Shown here piece after piece: positions 8,969 through 17,367 of a DNA stretch of 64,000 nucleotides. A program made the position numbers and the translations under genes. Under the pieces are notes generated by a model, which did no database searches, had not been told where the DNA came from, and saw only the letters and a list, made by a program, of their open reading frames with translations. The number at the start of each line of letters is the position of its first letter. Positions within the stretch are counted from its first letter, which is position 1. This stretch comes from CAYUAI01 sp964442745 (lineage in GTDB: Bacteria; Pseudomonadota; Gammaproteobacteria; S012-40): NCBI GenBank assembly GCA_964442745.1, contig CAYUAI010000011.1:10122-74121 (forward strand). The letters run 5' to 3'.

Positions 8969-9697
8969 ATGGCATCATTTAATCAAAATGTACCATCAAA
9001 AGTTGATGAAGAAAACCCGTATTGGATATCATTCTCCGATATCATGGCCGGTCTATTGGTTATCTTTATTTTAGCTACGCTGCAATTGATTATAGAATTA
9101 TCAGAACAACAAGATAAAGTGGAAACAGCCATTAATGAAGTGAAACGTGCTAATCAAGTGAAAAGTGAAATTTTACATGAAGTGAAGTTAGCGCTGGATA
9201 AAGCTGGGATAACGGTTGAAATTAGTGATAATACAGCCATTATCCATATTCCGAGAAATACCTTGACATTTCCTAATAACAGCGCACGTATCCCCACAGA
9301 ACAAAAGAACGATATAAAAATTATTGGTGAGATATTATATACATCGATAGTACAAAACAATCGTGATCAGTATATTGACACAATTTTTATTGAAGGTCAT
9401 ACCGATAGCCGCAGATCTCATTATAAAGGCACTGGAAATTGGGGATTATCAGCAGATCGAGCCATATCAATATGGCGATTCTGGGAAAGCGAGCAGAGCA
9501 CACAATCATTGTGGATGTTAAATAATTTTCGTGGAGAAAAAATGTTTTCCGTCAGTGGCTATGCCGCAACCCGACTCTTGAGTCACCATAATGAGACTGA
9601 AGAGCAACATGAAAAAAATCGACGCATTGATATTCGCTTTACAATGAAACAGCCAAAATTAATTGACTTTGAAAATATCAATCAAATATTAAAATAA
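8969..9697 (+). CDS. zorB: Zorya motor protein ZorB (MotB/OmpA-like)
   Basis: Partner of ZorA: a single transmembrane helix plus a periplasmic peptidoglycan-binding OmpA-like domain. The helix spans about 23-44 (SDIMAGLLVIFILATLQLII). It starts with Asp24, the position of the conserved ion-conducting aspartate in MotB/ExbD-type stators. The OmpA-like domain covers about 85-225 with IEGHTDSR at 141-148, NWGLSADRA at 157-165 and the closing NRRIDIRF at 217-224. The length of 242 residues is typical. It sits 3 bases after zorA and 3 bases before zorC. Confidence 0.92.
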   Translation: MASFNQNVPSKVDEENPYWISFSDIMAGLLVIFILATLQLIIELSEQQDKVETAINEVKRANQVKSEILHEVKLALDKAGITVEISDNTAIIHIPRNTLTFPNNSARIPTEQKNDIKIIGEILYTSIVQNNRDQYIDTIFIEGHTDSRRSHYKGTGNWGLSADRAISIWRFWESEQSTQSLWMLNNFRGEKMFSVSGYAATRLLSHHNETEEQHEKNRRIDIRFTMKQPKLIDFENINQILK

Positions 9698-9700
9698 TCC

Positions 9701-11203
9701 ATGATAAAAATTCCTACCATCAATATCAATTTTACGAATATCGTAACCGATAATAGCCAGCTACTTTACCAGTCAATGACCAGCCATTTAAATACCATTG
9801 CAGGTTTGTCTGGCAGTACTTCTGACATATTTTCCCAAAGCTGTGAAAAAATTCGTTCCATCGCGTTTGCTGAAGACACAAATATTATTGACGCGCTGCA
9901 TATCCCGCGAGACATACGCGCTATTATTCAACTTTGGCGTACCGATGACGATTTTTTAGAAAAGAAAAAAGTAAGTTCATCCATTCTCAGTCATTTTCGT
10001 ACGATTAGAAAAAAACAAAGTATCATTGCTTTTTATGCACTGGTGCAATTGTATTTTGAAAAATATGATGAATGTGGTGATATCAATCGTTTATCAAATT
10101 TTTTACACGAAGAGTTTACACGACAAGAGGGTCGATCGCTATCAACAGAGATGGAAAAAATTGCGGAGCATAAAGATTTTATATTTTGCAATAATAGTCA
10201 TGAAGCCGTTGTTGCATTAGCTAATCAACGACAACAAAGTCTAGATGATGCATTACAATCGATTGGTGTTAACATTTCAAGGGAAAGTCGTTTTTCACAG
10301 CAATGTATGGCTCAATACTATATTGATACCTTAAAAAAATTACACCCACATGAGGACACCCAGCTATTCCAAGAAATAACTCAGCCACGAATTTATAATA
10401 GTCCCTATGGTGAAGGAACACGCTTGGGACATAAAATAATCCAAGCGATTATCGACAACGTTAAAGATAACGGTTTTGAGATTCCTGAGATATGGCTACA
10501 AGCCATTATAACCATTGCTGGTGATCCAAGAGTACCTATCTCATCAAAATCCTATCAAACATGGTGGATGATTCTTCCCAAGTATTGTGATCGAATGATT
10601 CGTCAATGGTTAAGCCGTGTTGACTTAGCCTTGTTTTTTGAGGTACTCGAAGAACATGCAAATCGCAGCAGCAATATGGAATTGCAACGAATGTATCCTG
10701 CGCGAAAGATTTTTTTAGAAGGGCTTTATAAACAAAATTTAATCAGTTATTCAAAGCTTTTCATTGGTAATAGCGCCGTTAAATTTTTAAAGGAAAACTA
10801 CAATCAAGAACAATTACCCGTATATTACACGCTAAAAGATCGTGACAAATCCATTATTTATCTTAACATCAATGGAATACATATTGTCGAGGGATCACAT
10901 AATTTTTGTTTCTGGATCTATGATAAATTACCTGATGATAACCCCATTGATAATGATTTTTCTGAAAATATAGCACCCATTGATCTGAGCGGAAATTTAA
11001 AAAAACGCTATAAGATGATGTTGCATTATAATAGCAGTTATGTCAACAATCCGTTTCCTTTACAGATAAGGCATCAGCCACATCTAACTTGGCAACATAA
11101 AGTGATTCAAGGATTGCAAGGTTTAGACATACCTATTAAAGTCGAAGAGATGTTTTCCAGTACTGATTACCGTGATTACCAACGTTGCTATGGACGATAT
11201 TGA
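9701..11203 (+). CDS. zorC: Zorya type I protein ZorC
   Basis: Cytoplasmic protein of 500 residues assigned to ZorC by position (between zorB and the SNF2/Mrr protein), by length, and by the EH-signature type of composition: an alpha-helical N-terminal half and a mixed C-terminal half with GSHNFCFWIYDKL. ZorC and ZorD are the cytosolic effectors thought to be recruited by the activated ZorAB motor; ZorC binds DNA in studied systems. I cannot place the diagnostic Glu and His with confidence. The start ATG is 3 bases after zorB, and the stop TGA at 11201-11203 is 2 bases before the zorD ATG. Confidence 0.82.
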   Translation: MIKIPTININFTNIVTDNSQLLYQSMTSHLNTIAGLSGSTSDIFSQSCEKIRSIAFAEDTNIIDALHIPRDIRAIIQLWRTDDDFLEKKKVSSSILSHFRTIRKKQSIIAFYALVQLYFEKYDECGDINRLSNFLHEEFTRQEGRSLSTEMEKIAEHKDFIFCNNSHEAVVALANQRQQSLDDALQSIGVNISRESRFSQQCMAQYYIDTLKKLHPHEDTQLFQEITQPRIYNSPYGEGTRLGHKIIQAIIDNVKDNGFEIPEIWLQAIITIAGDPRVPISSKSYQTWWMILPKYCDRMIRQWLSRVDLALFFEVLEEHANRSSNMELQRMYPARKIFLEGLYKQNLISYSKLFIGNSAVKFLKENYNQEQLPVYYTLKDRDKSIIYLNINGIHIVEGSHNFCFWIYDKLPDDNPIDNDFSENIAPIDLSGNLKKRYKMMLHYNSSYVNNPFPLQIRHQPHLTWQHKVIQGLQGLDIPIKVEEMFSSTDYRDYQRCYGRY

Positions 11204-11205
11204 CA

Positions 11206-14200
11206 ATGGCTATTTGGGATATTATAAAATCAATCGTTGGTAATAATTCTCAGGAAACCTTATTTTCTATTGAACCTGATACTCACGGCCTATCTTTAGT
11301 ATTGCCAACTGACTTGATGGATCATTGTCAATTGGGCTCGGCAAGTCCTTGGTTACTAAATCAGTTTATTCATTTACAAATGCTGACAGAAGAAGGCATT
11401 GCTGAGCCGCGTGAGAGTGGATTTTTTATTTTCACCGAAGAAGCTGTCAGACTAGAGAATGATCTTAAATATCTATTGCAATTCCCACCACCGTGGCCGG
11501 GACAATTTAATGTCAGCTATAAAAATCACACCACCTCCAATGGCTTTGATATCGCATTACAGCTCATTGATACCGATGGTGAAAAAACGGAATGCTATCA
11601 GGTAAAAGGTCCTCTGATTATCCTCGCTGAGACCGAAATCTACTTACCAAGCATCGAGCAATGGATAGCGATTGAGGCAATAGAAAAGCACAAAATGCTA
11701 TCGACAAATGAGCGCAGCGAGTATGCTAATCTACTCGCCATCGACCAATTGCAGCAAGCTAAACAAGCCGGTGCGACAATAAATCTCAGGCATTTTAACG
11801 ATATTGATACGCTAAACCCTAAGCAGATCACCGTATCTGGATTGACTCGTGATAATGGTGATCTTGAACTGGTGCCTACATTTGACGGACTAACGGATAT
11901 TGATGCCATTCGAACTCGATTGTGGCAAGTGACGGACGGTCATCAAGCCACCAGTATTCGTGTTAAAAACAAAATTGTCTTGCTTAATGAAAAAAAACTG
12001 AAAGCGACTCAAGAAATAATCAATCACAACATTATCCCCAAGGAACAAATAGCAACTTTTCTCAAAACACCTTCTGCCTTTTTAAATGCCGCACTGGTTG
12101 ATCTCGACTCAGGTTTTTCATTGCGTGTGTTAGGTGCCACGAAATTTAAACATGCTTATTTTGGGGATACCGATGAGGCAAATATTGACTGGTTTTCCAG
12201 CAAATATGAAAATACCTCGATCATCATGCCGAATAAACTTGAGAGTATCATCAAATCAGAAGATGAGTTAACCCAGTTTAATCAACTTTTAGTCGATGCA
12301 CAACAAAGTGGTGCAGAACAAATCGTTTTTAAAAAACATACCGTCGATGTGAGTGACACCCAGGCAATCCAACAGGCCATCATTGATATTTCCGAACAAT
12401 TAAATGCCCGGCAGGATGAAAAACATGAGGCAGATGAGGTAGAAGAGACAGCAAGTGAATTTGTTACCACCGTGGTTGATATCAAAGATAATGATTTAGA
12501 AGTTAATTTTGGAAAAAACAATAACTCGATACAAGCATCTTATGAGGATGATATTGACTGGAAACGTTATAAGCGCACGCCTTTCCATTATCAGGAAACG
12601 GGAATTCGTTGGATCTTGGGGTTGGCCGAGCCATCATTGAATGAAGTGACTAATCAATACGGTGGACTACTCGCCGATGACATGGGTCTTGGCAAAACAT
12701 TTATGTCATTAGTCGCGATTAGTGAATATCAATCTTTATTAAAAAAGAAAGCCATGACTGAATGTCCAGTGCTTGTTGTTGCGCCTTTATCTTTATTAGC
12801 GACTTGGCAAAAAGAGGCCGAATTAACCTATCATGACAGTCCCTTTGATGACATCGTGGTACTACAATCCAACGCTGACTTAAATCAATTCAAAGTGACG
12901 GGTGCTAGCATTGAAACGCATCAAGCGAAAGAGACTGATTTAGACAACATTCGATATGCGCTAAAAGTAGGTAGCCACTATGGAAACAATCGGCTTGACC
13001 AACCTAGACGATTAATATTAACCACTTACCAAGCCATGAGAGATTACCAGTTTTCGCTTTGTCGAATTGACTGGTCGATGGTCATATTTGATGAAGCACA
13101 ATTGATTAAAAACCCAAATACATTAGCTTCGCGAGCAGCGAAAGCGTTAAAAGCAAAATTCAAACTCGTGGCCACTGGCACGCCCGTAGAAAACAGTCTC
13201 TGTGATTTTTGGTGTTTAATGGATACCGCAATACCCGGCTTGCTTGGTTCTTACCAAGATTTTCGCAAGACTTATGTGCAACCCATATTATCGGCTAAAG
13301 ATGATCAACGGCAACGCAAAGAACAAATTGGTAAACAATTACGCCAACATGTGGGTGCATTTATGTTACGTCGAATTAAAGAAGATCAACTCGAAGGTTT
13401 ACCCACCAAAACAATCTATGTCGGTGATCGCGAAGCGATGGGTACGGAAAAATATATGCCTGAGATTTATTGTACAATGCAGTCAGAACAACATCAGCGT
13501 TATGATACCGTAGTTTCTTATGTGAATGAGCAACAAATGGAAACCAGTGGAAATGTTGTTTTACAAGGATTACATCGTTTACGGGATCTTTCGTTACACC
13601 CCAAATTAATGGATCAAGGTAAGTTGCTTCCACCGACAAATCGCAAGGAAGCAAAGCAATCAATTGAACAATCAGCTAAATTAAAACATGTATTTAAACT
13701 TTTAGAACAAGTTAAAGAAAGAGATGAGAAAGTGATTATATTTCTCATTAACAAGCGATTACAGGCTTTTTTGAAAGTGGCTTGTGAGCGTATCTTTGAT
13801 ATTACTGTGGCAATCATTAATGGTGACACTCAAGCCATCGCTAAAAAATCGTCTACTGAAACCCGTCAATCCATGATTCAAGCGTTCGAGAAAAAAACTG
13901 GATTTGGTATCATTATTATGTCACCCGTAGCCGCAGGAATGGGTTTAACTGTGGTCGCCGCTAATAATGTGATTCATTTGGAAAGACATTGGAATCCTGC
14001 CAAAGAGGCTCAAGCCACCGACAGAGTATATCGCATCGGTCAAACACGTGCGGTTAACGTTTACCTACCCATTCTTCAACATCCTGATCTAAACATTAAC
14101 TCCTTTGATGTCAACTTGAATCGTCTGTTAAACCAAAAATGTGCGCTAAAAGATGCCATCATTACACCCGAAACTGCCACCGGATCAGAGATGTCGGTAA

Positions 14201-14682
14201 CGTTTGGTCACGGCGTCAAGCAAGCGATAACAACAAAGTTTAACAGAGAAAATCTCACGCAACTGACTTGGCAACAATTTGAAGCACTGACCGCTGAACT
14301 ATTAGCCAAGTCTTATACTGGAGAAGCTCAACTGACGCAACAAGGTGCCGACGGCGGAATTGATGTGGTTATACGTAGCAAAACCAAAAATCTATTGGTT
14401 CAATGTAAACACACTTCACGCAACAAAAAAATGCGTTCGCAAGAGGCTCTCAAAGAACTGGTTTATGCACGAACTCATTATAATAAAGCGTTTAATCAAG
14501 AATTTGATACTTTAGTATTCGTCACTAATGCCAAGAATTTTTCAACCAAGGTAAAAAGTGCAGCCAATCAGCACGAAATAACATTGATCGATTTAATCAG
14601 TTTATCCAAATTGCTTGATGAATACCCAGTGACAGAGCGTGACATTCTTACTCGACTCGACAAACCACGTCTTGCTATCTAA
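11206..14682 (+). CDS. zorD: Zorya type I effector ZorD (SNF2 helicase + Mrr nuclease)
   Basis: Large effector of 1158 residues that is expected to unwind or translocate on invading DNA and cut it. The first 480 residues are family-specific, with an acidic linker near 405-430. The SNF2 helicase core has motif I GGLLADDMGLGKT at 486-498, motif II DEAQ at 629-632, motif III TGTPVEN around 657-663, and motif VI ATDRVYRIGQ around 937-946. The C-terminus carries an Mrr-type restriction endonuclease fold with DGGIDV at 1049-1054 and QCKH at 1066-1069, the usual D-(E/Q)xK nuclease residues. ATG 11206 is chosen over an in-frame TTG at 11185 that would overlap zorC. Both catalytic cores look intact. 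Confidence 0.92.
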   Translation: MAIWDIIKSIVGNNSQETLFSIEPDTHGLSLVLPTDLMDHCQLGSASPWLLNQFIHLQMLTEEGIAEPRESGFFIFTEEAVRLENDLKYLLQFPPPWPGQFNVSYKNHTTSNGFDIALQLIDTDGEKTECYQVKGPLIILAETEIYLPSIEQWIAIEAIEKHKMLSTNERSEYANLLAIDQLQQAKQAGATINLRHFNDIDTLNPKQITVSGLTRDNGDLELVPTFDGLTDIDAIRTRLWQVTDGHQATSIRVKNKIVLLNEKKLKATQEIINHNIIPKEQIATFLKTPSAFLNAALVDLDSGFSLRVLGATKFKHAYFGDTDEANIDWFSSKYENTSIIMPNKLESIIKSEDELTQFNQLLVDAQQSGAEQIVFKKHTVDVSDTQAIQQAIIDISEQLNARQDEKHEADEVEETASEFVTTVVDIKDNDLEVNFGKNNNSIQASYEDDIDWKRYKRTPFHYQETGIRWILGLAEPSLNEVTNQYGGLLADDMGLGKTFMSLVAISEYQSLLKKKAMTECPVLVVAPLSLLATWQKEAELTYHDSPFDDIVVLQSNADLNQFKVTGASIETHQAKETDLDNIRYALKVGSHYGNNRLDQPRRLILTTYQAMRDYQFSLCRIDWSMVIFDEAQLIKNPNTLASRAAKALKAKFKLVATGTPVENSLCDFWCLMDTAIPGLLGSYQDFRKTYVQPILSAKDDQRQRKEQIGKQLRQHVGAFMLRRIKEDQLEGLPTKTIYVGDREAMGTEKYMPEIYCTMQSEQHQRYDTVVSYVNEQQMETSGNVVLQGLHRLRDLSLHPKLMDQGKLLPPTNRKEAKQSIEQSAKLKHVFKLLEQVKERDEKVIIFLINKRLQAFLKVACERIFDITVAIINGDTQAIAKKSSTETRQSMIQAFEKKTGFGIIIMSPVAAGMGLTVVAANNVIHLERHWNPAKEAQATDRVYRIGQTRAVNVYLPILQHPDLNINSFDVNLNRLLNQKCALKDAIITPETATGSEMSVTFGHGVKQAITTKFNRENLTQLTWQQFEALTAELLAKSYTGEAQLTQQGADGGIDVVIRSKTKNLLVQCKHTSRNKKMRSQEALKELVYARTHYNKAFNQEFDTLVFVTNAKNFSTKVKSAANQHEITLIDLISLSKLLDEYPVTERDILTRLDKPRLAI

Positions 14683-14763
14683 CAATATTGAGGTCAAATC
14701 TTTACTTTTACTATTTTATCACCCATGATTGCTTGATAGAGATATTGTTACGTATTTATTATA

Positions 14764-15041
14764 GGTAAGTTTAAACTGATTTCAGGAAAAATAAACTCGT
14801 AGGGTGGATTAAGCGCAGCGAATCCACCCTAAACCCGCCTCGAAAACAAATCAATTCCCCCTGGCATTATTCTCATTTCAATGGCCGATTTGAGCATGAT
14901 GACGTCGCTCATGGTGGAGTGGATTCGCTACGCTTAATCCACACGACATGGATAAAAAAAGAGGAAGCGATATTTTTTAATGATTTTTTTGTAAAAAAAC
15001 GGCATAAAATAACTTTCCCTCTGAAAGCAGTTTAAACTTAC
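14764..15041 (+). repeat. Family-1 MITE-like element, copy B
   Basis: Begins GGTAAGTTTAAACTGATTTC at 14764 and ends with the inverted match CTGAAAGCAGTTTAAACTTA at 15021-15040. Inside are two copies of the palindromic core GTGGATTAAGCG…CGAATCCAC, at about 14813-14830 and (inverted) 14927-14945, plus the block shared with copy A. It carries no coding sequence and so resembles a non-autonomous transposable element. Confidence 0.75.
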
Positions 15042-15184
15042 TATTATCGTATAAGTAAAGATTCCCCCCCTAGTCCCAAGTTAACTTTCCACCTTCTGTC
15101 GGGTTATTTTTCTCATTCAATTCACCGGACATCTATCCTGACACAGGGGGGTCTCCCGCCCGTTAACCGAAAGTTATTTTATGC
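15002..15184. repeat. 183-base unit with 16-base perfect terminal inverted repeats
   Basis: GCATAAAATAACTTTC at 15002-15017 matches exactly, inverted, GAAAGTTATTTTATGC at 15169-15184. The left end lies inside family-1 copy B, so one element seems to have inserted in or recombined with the other. The right end stops 5 bases before the DUF4143 fragment. Confidence 0.65.
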
Positions 15185-15189
15185 ATTTT

Positions 15190-15456
15190 TCATGTGTATT
15201 CTCTCGAAAAATAAGTCAGTGGATCAATCACATTGATGCCATTTTTATCGTAAGAATGTTTTAGATTGGCAACAATTTGGGTGGCGCGTTTAGGTTTAAG
15301 GCGTTGGGCATAATATTGAAGTGATTTTGAAAGTGTATCATCACCATACTTAACTTCGATTAGCTCTTCAATTACGCCTTCTTTAACAATCACAAAATTA
15401 ACCTCGATAGCATTCGCCAAATCTCGTTGGCTAATTTCCAATGGAAGAAGAAACTC
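15190..15456 (-). pseudogene. Chimeric relic: HigA antitoxin start fused to DUF4143 ATPase tail
   Basis: Read on the minus strand the frame begins EFLLPLEISQRDLANAIEV, which is the N-terminal helix-turn-helix start of HigA-type antitoxins. It changes abruptly to NFVIVKEGVIEELIEVKYGD…KPKRATQIVANL, the C-terminal end of AAA/DUF4143 ATPases. The junction falls on a shared Glu-Val, suggesting recombination at short homology. Only about 20 residues of the antitoxin and 65 of the ATPase remain, with no good start codon. Upstream lies a higB toxin remnant, so a higBA pair once stood here. Unlikely to be functional. Confidence 0.7.
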
Positions 15457-15457
15457 T

Positions 15458-15652
15458 TTAGTGATAATCAGTAATTTCTACATCAAATGGGCCGGATTCA
15501 CTCCACTTAAAGTAAACCCGATATTGAACATTAATTCTTATATTAAATTCATCTTTTCTATCACCAGATAAGCTCTCAAAGCGATTCCCCGGTGGCACTT
15601 TAAGTTCGTCTAAATTTAGCATAGAATCAAGTTGATCAAGCTTTCTCGTTGC
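15458..15652 (-). pseudogene. Truncated HigB-family toxin
   Basis: The minus-strand reading from 15652 down to the TAA at 15458-15460 gives about 64 residues: ATRKLDQLDSMLNLDELKVP, PGNRFESLSGDRK, FNIRINVQYRVYFKW and FDVEITDYH. This is the C-terminal two thirds of a HigB-type mRNA interferase (normally about 92 residues). The N-terminal 28 residues are missing because a family-1 repeat begins exactly at 15653. No start codon is available, so it is a relic. Confidence 0.8.
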
Positions 15653-15828
15653 GTAAGTTTAAATTGATTTCAGAGAACAATCGATGGGTAGCGTGGATTA
15701 AGCGGAGCGAATCCACAAGAAACAAGCCTCGAAAACCAATGAATATACCCTTGGTCTTGTCCTCATTCAATGCCACACTGGCACATGATTACATTGTTCA
15801 TCGCTGATGTGGATTCGCTCCGCTTTAA
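15653..15828 (+). repeat. Family-1 MITE-like element, copy C, truncated right end
   Basis: Starts GTAAGTTTAAATTGATTTCA at 15653, carries GTGGATTAAGCGGAGCGAAT near 15692, and a second inverted core GTGGATTCGCTCCGCTT at about 15809-15825. The right terminal repeat is lost; the element runs straight into the signal-peptide codons of a PEP-CTERM gene. Its left end truncates higB. It therefore marks two gene breakpoints. Confidence 0.75.
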
Positions 15829-16497
15829 TTTTAACACTGGGCATGACCACCAGCGCTAACGCCACCCCGATTGATCAACTGATTGATCGGGGCAACGGCA
15901 TGATCTACGACACGCATGAGGATTTGACCTGGCTACAGGATGCCAACTACGCCCAGACCAGTGGTCTATGATGCCGATGGCCGCATGAACTGGAGTACAG
16001 CTACAGACTGGGCAGCTGGCTTGAGTTACGGTGGTTATGACGACTGGCGTTTGGCCAACGTGACCGACGATGGTAATAATAGCTGTGACTGGGACTACAG
16101 TGGCACTGATTGTGGTTACAACGTCGATACCTCCAGTTCTGAACTGGCTTACATGTGGTACGACATTCTGGGTAACACACCGTATTCCGACACCAGTGGC
16201 AATAGTTCGCAGAGTGGTTGGGGCTTAACTTCTACCTCTGCCGATGGGGTTGACATTCTGAATCTTCAGCCCTTCCGTTATTGGTCGGGTACGGAGTATG
16301 CGTCCATTCCCAATCGCGAGTGGGACTTCCTTACCTGCAATGGCGACCAGAGCCACCTCAATAAGAATGGTGCGGACTATGCGTGGGCTGTTCGCTCCGG
16401 TGATGTCGCCGCTATTGCAGTGCCTGAACCTGGCACCTTCTTGTTGCTGGCCGTCGGTTTGGCCGGTATTTCAGGTACTAAACAGCGGCGTTGCTGA
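15825..16497 (+). pseudogene. Truncated, frameshifted PEP-CTERM surface protein, probable DGR target
   Basis: Codons from 15825 encode the end of a signal peptide (LILTLGMTTSANA) and mature sequence TPIDQLIDRGNGMIYDTHEDLTWLQDANY. A frameshift near 15958-15965 moves the reading to the frame that continues VYDADGRMNWSTATDWA to 16497. The fold resembles the DUF1566/C-type-lectin-like proteins used as variable proteins by diversity-generating retroelements, with the closing YWSGTEYA…DYAWAVRSGD block. The last 25 residues (VPEPGTFLLLAVGLAGISG, then TKQRRC) are a PEP-CTERM exosortase signal. The 5' end is cut by repeat copy C. An avd-like gene follows 94 bases downstream. The chain is broken, so probably non-functional unless the frameshift is a sequencing error. 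Confidence 0.7.
16281..16410 (+). other. Candidate DGR variable region
   Basis: The C-terminal block of the broken PEP-CTERM protein, from YWSGTEYA to AWAVRSGD, has the position and residue pattern of the variable region of DUF1566-type DGR targets. No template repeat is found in the window, so adenine-specific variation cannot be tested. Confidence 0.4.
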
Positions 16498-16518
16498 TTG
16501 CTTTGACCCTTAGAGGGG

Positions 16519-16574
16519 GAGCAGGGGGAGCCTTCCCCCTGCTCATGCCCGATAGGGCATGACGGATTTTTTTT
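16519..16574 (+). terminator. Tandem hairpins with T-run after the PEP-CTERM relic
   Basis: Hairpin 1 pairs GAGCAGGGGG (16519-16528) with CCCCCTGCTC (16535-16544). Hairpin 2 pairs CATGCCC (16544-16550) with GGGCATG (16555-16561) around a GATA loop and is followed by eight T at 16567-16574. It is a good intrinsic terminator. A GC-rich stem with a GNNA-like tetraloop just past the variable region is also a known DGR retrohoming signal, so either role is possible. Confidence 0.7.
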
Positions 16575-16590
16575 ACACTGAGTCTGGTTT

Positions 16591-16836
16591 ATGGCACGTT
16601 ACGAACATCTGCCAATTTACAAACAAGCCATGGACGTGGCTGTGTACTTTGAAAAAGTGGTGGCGGGTTTTTCCCGCTATCACAAATACACCCTTGGCAC
16701 TGAGCTGCGCAACAAAAGCCGCGAAGTAGTAACGTTGATCGTCAAGGCCAATGGTGAGCGTAATAAACGACCACTGTTGCTGGAATTGCGCGCTTGTTTG
16801 GATGAGCTATTGATGCTGGTTCGTTTAGCGATTTAA
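16591..16836 (+). pseudogene. Shortened Avd-like four-helix-bundle protein of a DGR
   Basis: Frame of 81 residues from ATG 16591, beginning ARYEHLPIYKQAMDVAVYFE and continuing FSRYHKYTLGTELRNKSREV, then LLLELRACLDELLMLVRLAI. This is the accessory variability determinant (Avd) family, which binds the reverse transcriptase in diversity-generating retroelements and is usually about 115-125 residues. Here the chain stops after LVRLAI, losing the last helix. In intact DGRs the template repeat and reverse transcriptase follow; instead an unrelated minus-strand gene ends 33 bases on. It lies directly behind a plausible target gene, so the pair is best read as a DGR remnant. The frame itself is open and might still be expressed. 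Confidence 0.72.
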
Positions 16837-16869
16837 CCACTACTAACAGGCAAATGATGGGTGCTCGTT

Positions 16870-17367
16870 TTATTCTTCTAAAGGGTAAGTTATACTACTG
16901 CTATGGTCCGCACCATCTGCTGATTTAAATAAAATTGTTATGAAATAGTTGTCTTCTACCCCTAGATCATAACCAGCCAAATACCAATCACCTAGTTCCA
17001 TCATTGTTTTTGATTTTGTCGCCCCGTTTAGGTGAGCGACTTTAGCAATGACTGATAAATTATGTTGTGCTCGACCATTGCGTTTAATGTTGACCAATAA
17101 ATTGTGACTACCACCATCGGCCACGCTATCTTTTGCATCAACAACCTTTAATTTAAAATCAAGATCACCGATTATTTTTTTTTGAATCAATGTCCCATGT
17201 ATTTCATTTTCATCGGTGGTATTTTTTATTTGTTGATCGCTCACAACGTTGGCGCTATGCTCTTGAGGCTTAGTGAAACTCCCCGCCCCCCCGTGGTTAC
17301 CACCCGCCATCGCCAAAGACATACTGATGGCAAAAAAAACACCTAAATACCAGATACTAAGCTTCAT
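16870..17367 (-). CDS. Small secreted protein of unknown function
   Basis: Protein of 165 residues with a signal peptide (MKLSIWYLGVFFAISMSLAMA). A Gly/His-rich start of the mature chain (GGNHGGAGSF) could bind metal. The C-terminal 100 residues look like one immunoglobulin-like beta sandwich (DLDFKLKVVDAKDS, HNLLVNIKRNG, LSVIAKVAHLNG, WYLAGYDLG, YFITILFKSADG). This resembles YtkA/FixH-like periplasmic domains, but the match is by general shape, so I leave it unnamed. It stands alone; its 3' end borders the DGR remnant. Confidence 0.65.
   Translation of the reverse strand: MKLSIWYLGVFFAISMSLAMAGGNHGGAGSFTKPQEHSANVVSDQQIKNTTDENEIHGTLIQKKIIGDLDFKLKVVDAKDSVADGGSHNLLVNIKRNGRAQHNLSVIAKVAHLNGATKSKTMMELGDWYLAGYDLGVEDNYFITILFKSADGADHSSSITYPLEE

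Larger units (their letters stand above)
14683..15189. other. Repeat-filled intergenic region after zorD
   Basis: No gene. It contains a family-1 element (14764-15041) and a separate 16-base perfect inverted repeat (15002-15017 and 15169-15184) that overlaps it. The bases between 15042 and 15168 are C-rich and unassigned. Confidence 0.6.
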
